Source: Flavobacterium sp. UBA4098
GTDB lineage: Bacteria; Bacteroidota; Bacteroidia; Flavobacteriales; Flavobacteriaceae
DNA length: 9,026 nucleotides
Assembly: GCA_002382495.1 (NCBI GenBank)
Contig: DFXW01000043.1
Coordinates: forward strand, 55,403 to 64,428
Direction of reading: 5' to 3'
Position numbers and translations under genes: made by a program
Notes under the pieces: generated by a model
Told to the model about the DNA's origin: nothing
The model's input: the letters and a program-made list of their open reading frames with translations, nothing else
Databases searched by the model: none
In this document: piece by piece, positions 5,412-9,026 of the stretch
Layout: the number at the start of each line of letters is the position of its first letter
Numbering within the stretch: the first letter of the stretch is position 1

Positions 5412-7310
5412 ATGAGCGACGCTTTACAACACGAATGTGGAATTGCCTTAGTAAGGCTTTTGAAACCGCTTGAATTCTACAAAGAAAAATACGGAACCGC
5501 TTTCTACGGGATACAAAAAATGTATCTGATGATGGAAAAGCAACACAACCGAGGACAAGACGGAGCCGGTTTTGCCAGTATTAAGTTTGATGTAGAACCA
5601 GGTCAGCGTTACATTAGTCGTGTGCGTTCTAACGCTTCGCAACCGATTCAAGATGTATTTGCTCAAATTAACGAGCGTATCAATGAAGAGATGACCAATC
5701 ATCCCGAATATGCTAATAATGTGGCGTTGCAAAAAGAGAATATTCCGTATTTAGGGGAGTTGTTTTTAGGTCACGTTCGTTATGGAACGTTTGGTAAAAA
5801 TAGTATTGAAAGTGTGCACCCTTTCTTGCGTCAAAGCAATTGGATGCACCGAAACTTGATTTTGGCAGGAAACTTTAATATGACCAATGTTAAAGAATTA
5901 TTCCAAAATCTTATTGAACTAGGACAACATCCAAAAGAAATGGCCGATACCGTTACGGTAATGGAAAAAATCGGTCATTTCTTAGATAAAGAAGTAATGC
6001 AATTGTACCAAGAATGCAAAGAGATGGGCTTGAATAAAAGAGAAGCTTCTCCAGTTATTGCCGATCGTTTAGATATTGCTAAAATTTTAAATCGTTCTTC
6101 TAAGAATTTAGATGGAGGATACGCTATGGCGGGATTGTTAGGACACGGAGATGCCTTTGTGTTTAGAGATCCAGCGGGAATTCGTCCAGCGTATTTCTAT
6201 CAAGATGATGAAGTAGTGGTGGTAGCTTCAGAACGCCCAGTGATTCAAACCGTATTCAATGTACCTTTCGAAAGTGTTCAAGAAATTGATCCAGGAAGCG
6301 CTTTGATTATTAAAAAAGGCGGTGCTATTTCAATGAAACAAATCTTAACTCCTATTGAGAAAAAAGCCTGTTCATTTGAGCGCATCTATTTTTCAAGAGG
6401 AAGTGATGCAGAGATTTATCAAGAAAGAAAAAATTTAGGAAAATTAATCTTGCCATCGGTTTTAAAAGCAATTGATCAAGATACAGATAATACCGTGTTT
6501 TCGTATATTCCAAACACAGCCGAAACTTCTTTTTACGGATTAGTAGAAGCAGCTCAGGATTTCTTGAACCAAAGAAAAAACGATTATATCTTAAAAAACA
6601 GAAGTACCTTAACGGAACAAACCTTACAAGAACTTTTGAAGGTTAAAATCCGTACGGAAAAGGTGGCGATTAAAGATGCTAAATTAAGAACGTTTATTAC
6701 TGAAGATAGTAGCCGTGACGATTTAGTGGCTCACGTCTACGATGTAACATACGGCGTGATTAAACCAACAGATAATTTGGTAATTATCGACGATAGTATC
6801 GTTCGTGGAACTACCTTGAAAATGAGTATCATCAAAATGATGGATCGTTTGAAACCAAAACGAATCGTGATTGTCTCTTCGGCACCACAAATTCGTTATC
6901 CAGATTGTTACGGAATTGATATGGCAAAACTAGAAGGTTTGGTTGCATTTAGAGCGGCTTTAGCATTGTTAAAAGAACGCAACTTATACCATATAGTGGA
7001 TGAGGTGTATGCCAAATGTAAAGCGCAAGAAAATTTCAAAGATGCGGAAGTTGTCAATTATGTAACAGCTATTTATGAGCCATTTACTGCGGAAGAAATC
7101 TCAGATAAAATTGCAGAGATGTTGAGTTCGCCTGAAATCAATGCCGAAGTAAAAATCATTTTCCAAACGGTAGAAGACTTGCATATTGCCTGTCCAAAAA
7201 ATCTTGGAGATTGGTATTTTACAGGAGATTATCCAACTCCAGGAGGAAACCGAGTAGTAAACCGAGCTTTCATGAATTTCTACGAAGGGAAAGACGCGAG
7301 AGCTTATTAG
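5412..7310 (+). CDS. purF: amidophosphoribosyltransferase, long divergent form
   Basis: Expected to make phosphoribosylamine from PRPP and glutamine, the first step of de novo purine synthesis. Of its 632 residues, the glutaminase domain covers about 9-250 and the phosphoribosyltransferase domain about 315-530. Residues seen: C9 in HECGIALVR, likely the nucleophile after removal of an eight-residue propeptide; NRGQDGAG (46-53); HVRYGT (121-126); and the PRPP loop IIDDSIVRGTT (458-468). It is about 130-155 residues longer than E. coli or B. subtilis PurF. The usual HNGNLTN is GNFNMTN (153-159), so the oxyanion Gly is Phe. Two of the four B. subtilis Fe-S cysteines have likely counterparts (C320, C499), but the CxxC before FTGKYPT is replaced (GDWYFTGDYPT). 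I recall this form as widespread in Bacteroidota. The start at 5412 is chosen because the ATG at 5346 lies in a terminator. Confidence 0.88.
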   Translation: MSDALQHECGIALVRLLKPLEFYKEKYGTAFYGIQKMYLMMEKQHNRGQDGAGFASIKFDVEPGQRYISRVRSNASQPIQDVFAQINERINEEMTNHPEYANNVALQKENIPYLGELFLGHVRYGTFGKNSIESVHPFLRQSNWMHRNLILAGNFNMTNVKELFQNLIELGQHPKEMADTVTVMEKIGHFLDKEVMQLYQECKEMGLNKREASPVIADRLDIAKILNRSSKNLDGGYAMAGLLGHGDAFVFRDPAGIRPAYFYQDDEVVVVASERPVIQTVFNVPFESVQEIDPGSALIIKKGGAISMKQILTPIEKKACSFERIYFSRGSDAEIYQERKNLGKLILPSVLKAIDQDTDNTVFSYIPNTAETSFYGLVEAAQDFLNQRKNDYILKNRSTLTEQTLQELLKVKIRTEKVAIKDAKLRTFITEDSSRDDLVAHVYDVTYGVIKPTDNLVIIDDSIVRGTTLKMSIIKMMDRLKPKRIVIVSSAPQIRYPDCYGIDMAKLEGLVAFRAALALLKERNLYHIVDEVYAKCKAQENFKDAEVVNYVTAIYEPFTAEEISDKIAEMLSSPEINAEVKIIFQTVEDLHIACPKNLGDWYFTGDYPTPGGNRVVNRAFMNFYEGKDARAY

Positions 7311-7435
7311 ATCAAAAGAAACGCTTTGTCGATGATTTAAGGCGTTCGTCTAAAATAAATATAAAACAATATTGGTAAAGATATCTTTACGCTACCATTT
7401 ACATTAGAAGGTTAAGGTTATGGTAGATTTGGGGC
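7311..7435 (+). other. structured region after purF, no gene
   Basis: These 125 bases hold no credible gene. They contain a perfect 16-base palindrome, GTAAAGATATCTTTAC (7375-7390). Immediately after it is an inverted repeat, CTACCAT (7392-7398) with ATGGTAG (7420-7426), around a 21-base loop. A weaker pair (AACGC at 7320-7324 with GCGTT at 7342-7346) lies near the purF stop. Together they could fold the purF 3' UTR ahead of the terminator. A role as a protein-binding site cannot be excluded. Confidence 0.45.
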
Positions 7436-7472
7436 AAAAGAGGAGGAAGCAATTCCTCCTCTTTTATTTTTT
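7436..7472 (+). terminator. intrinsic terminator of purF
   Basis: A perfect 13-bp stem (AAAAGAGGAGGAA with TTCCTCCTCTTTT) closes a GCAA loop, a stable GNRA-type tetraloop, and is followed by ATTTTTT. It lies 125 bases beyond the purF stop, with no better candidate before it. Confidence 0.85.
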
Positions 7473-7498
7473 ATACAGAACTTACAATGATTCAATAA

Positions 7499-7529
7499 AA
7501 AAATCCGCTGAGGTCATCAGCGGATTTTT
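7499..7529. terminator. bidirectional terminator between purF and sodA
   Basis: A 13-bp stem, of which AATCCGCTGA with TCAGCGGATT is the core, closes the loop GGTCA and has A-runs on the left and T-runs on the right. It therefore works in either direction. It lies 17 bases beyond the sodA stop on the minus strand and backs up the purF terminator on the plus strand. Confidence 0.87.
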
Positions 7530-7546
7530 ATTTATTCAATAAAAGA

Positions 7547-8155
7547 TTATTTGTCTAAAACAAAACGTCTTGTTACTTCTGTCCAATTGATTACATTAAA
7601 GAAAGCTTCAATATAATCAGGTCTTCTATTTTGGTAGTGCAAGTAGTAAGCGTGTTCCCAAACATCCATTCCAAGAATTGGAGTTCCGCCACAACCTACT
7701 TCTGGCATTAATGGATTGTCTTGATTTGGAGTGCCACAAACGTCTAATTTTCCACCTTTGTGAACGCACAACCAAGCCCATCCAGAACCAAATTGAGTAG
7801 CTCCCGCTTTGGCAAATTTAGCTTTGAATTCTTCAAATGTACCAAAAGATGCTTCGATAGCTTCTAATAATTCACCTGTAGGTAAACCACCACCGTTTGG
7901 AGTCATTACAGACCAGAACAAATTGTGATTGTAAAAACCACCACCGTTGTTACGAACAGCTGCATTGGTTTTGTCTAAATTGATTAAAATGTTTTCAATG
8001 GTTTTACCTTCTAAATCGGTTCCAGCAATAGCTGCATTCAAGTTAGTAGTATATGCATTGTGGTGTTTTGTATGGTGAATTTCCATAGTGCGTGCATCAA
8101 TGTGCGGTTCTAATGCATCGTAAGCATAAGGTAATGGTGCTAATTCAAAAGCCAT
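7547..8155 (-). CDS. sodA: superoxide dismutase, manganese type
   Basis: Converts superoxide to oxygen and hydrogen peroxide. The 202-residue protein has both Fe/Mn-SOD domains and all four metal ligands: H27 (MEIHHTKHH), H77 (GGGFYNHNLFW), D164 and H168 (DVWEHAYY). MEIHHTKHH, G73 four residues before H77, and the active-site Gln at 145 (PNQDNPLM) are features of the Mn type, although cambialistic enzymes exist and metal use cannot be fixed from sequence. There is no signal peptide, so it acts in the cytosol. Three cysteines (C130, C140, C155) flank the Gln loop. The ATG at 8153-8155 is the standard start (MAFELAPLPYAYDALEPH). The gene follows comF by 93 bases, has its own -7 element, and ends at a strong bidirectional terminator. 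Confidence 0.96.
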   Translation of the reverse strand: MAFELAPLPYAYDALEPHIDARTMEIHHTKHHNAYTTNLNAAIAGTDLEGKTIENILINLDKTNAAVRNNGGGFYNHNLFWSVMTPNGGGLPTGELLEAIEASFGTFEEFKAKFAKAGATQFGSGWAWLCVHKGGKLDVCGTPNQDNPLMPEVGCGGTPILGMDVWEHAYYLHYQNRRPDYIEAFFNVINWTEVTRRFVLDK

Positions 8156-8192
8156 GATATAATTATTTTAAGTGAAAATTAAAAAGTGAATT

Positions 8193-8200
8193 CAAAATTA
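8193..8200 (-). promoter_or_regulatory. probable sodA -7 promoter element
   Basis: The minus strand reads TAATTTTG, a perfect TAnnTTTG, about 37 bases before the sodA ATG. Upstream at the right distance only TTTT or CTTT is present, so the -33 element is imperfect. No recognisable operator for an oxidative-stress regulator was seen. Confidence 0.55.
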
Positions 8201-8248
8201 GGCAATTAACTTGAAATAGAAAAAGCAATTGGGTTATAATTTTAATTT

Positions 8249-8932
8249 TTAAGAATCGGCCATAGCCATGCAAACAATACTAATCTTGGTTCCAGGAATC
8301 TTTAACAACGCTTTGGCACAAACTTCTAATGTTGCCCCTGTAGTAATCACGTCGTCAATCAAAAGGAAATGTTTATTATGGTCTTTTTCGTCAAACGAAA
8401 CATCAAAAATAGTATCGATACCTTCGGTTCTGCCCAACCGATTTTTTTGCGATTGTGTTTTGGAATACACTTGCCGATACAAAATCGAATTGTTCACCGG
8501 AATCTCTAATTTTTTGGCTAAGGCATTTCCAAATTCAGTCACCTGATTGTATCCTCTTTCTCGTAATTTCTTCGGATGTAAAGGCACTGGAATAATTGCA
8601 TCTACTGTCTGAAGCAATTGGCTGCTTTTTAATTCTTCGCCATACCATTCGCCTAAAACAGTTCCAATAGCTTCTTGTCCACGGTATTTTAAACTATGAA
8701 TCAGCTCTTGGACAATTCCGTTTTTATGAAAATACACTAAAGCCGAAACCTGTTCAACCGGAATACGGCCATAAAATTTTTTAAAAGCGTCATTTTCTGG
8801 GTTTTTATGGTGCTGAGTGAGCGGTATTTCGTGCCGACATTTGGTGCAAATTACATTTTCGTTGCTCATTAAAACAGATTGGCAACCCGCACAAGTGGGA
8901 GGAAAAAATAAATGGAGAAGGCTTTGGAACAT
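8249..8932 (-). CDS. comF: ComF family phosphoribosyltransferase-like protein
   Basis: A 227-residue protein of the ComF family, members of which are needed for DNA uptake in naturally competent bacteria, although the family is also common in species not known to be competent. An N-terminal zinc-finger-like segment has C14xxC17 and C29xxC32. The phosphoribosyltransferase-like domain follows, with the family's PVPLHPKKLRERGYNQ (115-130), the KTQSQKNRLGR segment (158-168) and the PRPP-loop motif LLIDDVITTGATL (190-202). No signal peptide or membrane segment. The ATG at 8930-8932 begins MFQSLLHLFFPPTCAGC, normal for the family. The gene has the same orientation as sodA and no clear terminator between, so some readthrough is likely. 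The biochemical reaction of ComF proteins is not settled; the family call is firm, the role in this organism is not. Confidence 0.92.
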   Translation of the reverse strand: MFQSLLHLFFPPTCAGCQSVLMSNENVICTKCRHEIPLTQHHKNPENDAFKKFYGRIPVEQVSALVYFHKNGIVQELIHSLKYRGQEAIGTVLGEWYGEELKSSQLLQTVDAIIPVPLHPKKLRERGYNQVTEFGNALAKKLEIPVNNSILYRQVYSKTQSQKNRLGRTEGIDTIFDVSFDEKDHNKHFLLIDDVITTGATLEVCAKALLKIPGTKISIVCMAMADS

Positions 8933-9015
8933 AGGATTTGGGTTAAGATAGATAAAAATAAGGAAATCAGTGATTCAAACTTTAACTATTTCCTTTTTTT
9001 TAAGGACACTTTTTA

Positions 9016-9023
9016 TATTTTTG
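9016..9023 (+). promoter_or_regulatory. -7 promoter element for a gene right of the window
   Basis: TATTTTTG matches TAnnTTTG perfectly and is followed by CAC at the window end. No TTTG occurs 19-21 bases upstream. It points to a plus-strand gene that diverges from comF and begins beyond the window. Confidence 0.5.
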
Positions 9024-9026
9024 CAC

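Noticed and set aside
7420..7542. Forty-codon plus-strand frame between purF and sodA
   Set aside because: It runs straight through both terminator hairpins and is explained by them; no conserved protein features.
8268..8546. Plus-strand 92-codon frame opposite comF
   Set aside because: Lies wholly within comF, whose motifs are intact; no promoter seen.
1..9026. CRISPR array, tRNA, insertion sequence or prophage remnant
   Set aside because: No regularly spaced direct repeats, no cloverleaf, no transposase or integrase motifs; all sizeable frames are housekeeping genes.

Overview
The window is an AT-rich stretch of ordinary bacterial chromosome. It most likely comes from Flavobacterium or a close relative (Bacteroidota, Flavobacteriaceae). 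The main clues are an IPExxxVDY-family protein beside rnc, the cluster purN / acpP-fabF-rnc, promoters of the Bacteroidota type (TTTG, about 20 bp, TAnnTTTG), the absence of clear Shine-Dalgarno sequences, and a long PurF variant of a form I know from Bacteroidota. Ten protein genes are present and all look intact. No tRNA, rRNA, CRISPR array, insertion sequence or phage gene was seen, and no gene-free gap exceeds 300 bases.

Left part (3-3080, all on the minus strand): acpP, then fabF, rnc and the IPExxxVDY gene. acpP has a good promoter and its own terminator. fabF follows behind a leader holding a promoter-like sequence and a hairpin. rnc starts 9 bases after fabF and must be co-transcribed with it. 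The IPExxxVDY gene follows after 113 bases.

Middle (3146-7472, plus strand): purN diverges from acpP across a 175-base intergenic region with helically phased T-tracts. rnhA comes next, then a PfkB-family sugar/nucleoside kinase with a textbook Bacteroidota promoter, then a 632-residue amidophosphoribosyltransferase. The kinase gene ends in a hairpin terminator that lies in the leader of purF. purN and purF act in the first and third steps of de novo purine synthesis. The kinase may touch the same ribose/nucleoside pool, but its substrate cannot be read from sequence.

Right part (7499-9026): purF converges on a manganese-type superoxide dismutase gene, with two strong terminators between them. 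A ComF-family phosphoribosyltransferase gene lies upstream of sodA on the same strand. The last bases hold a -7 promoter element for a plus-strand gene beyond the window.

Three starts were moved inward from the longest reading frame. fabF and the kinase would otherwise begin with TTG upstream of a better ATG, and the longer purF frame begins inside a terminator stem. I found no clearly new system. The items most worth a second look are the divergent PurF chemistry and two leaders that pair an E. coli-like promoter with a hairpin at the predicted transcript start.
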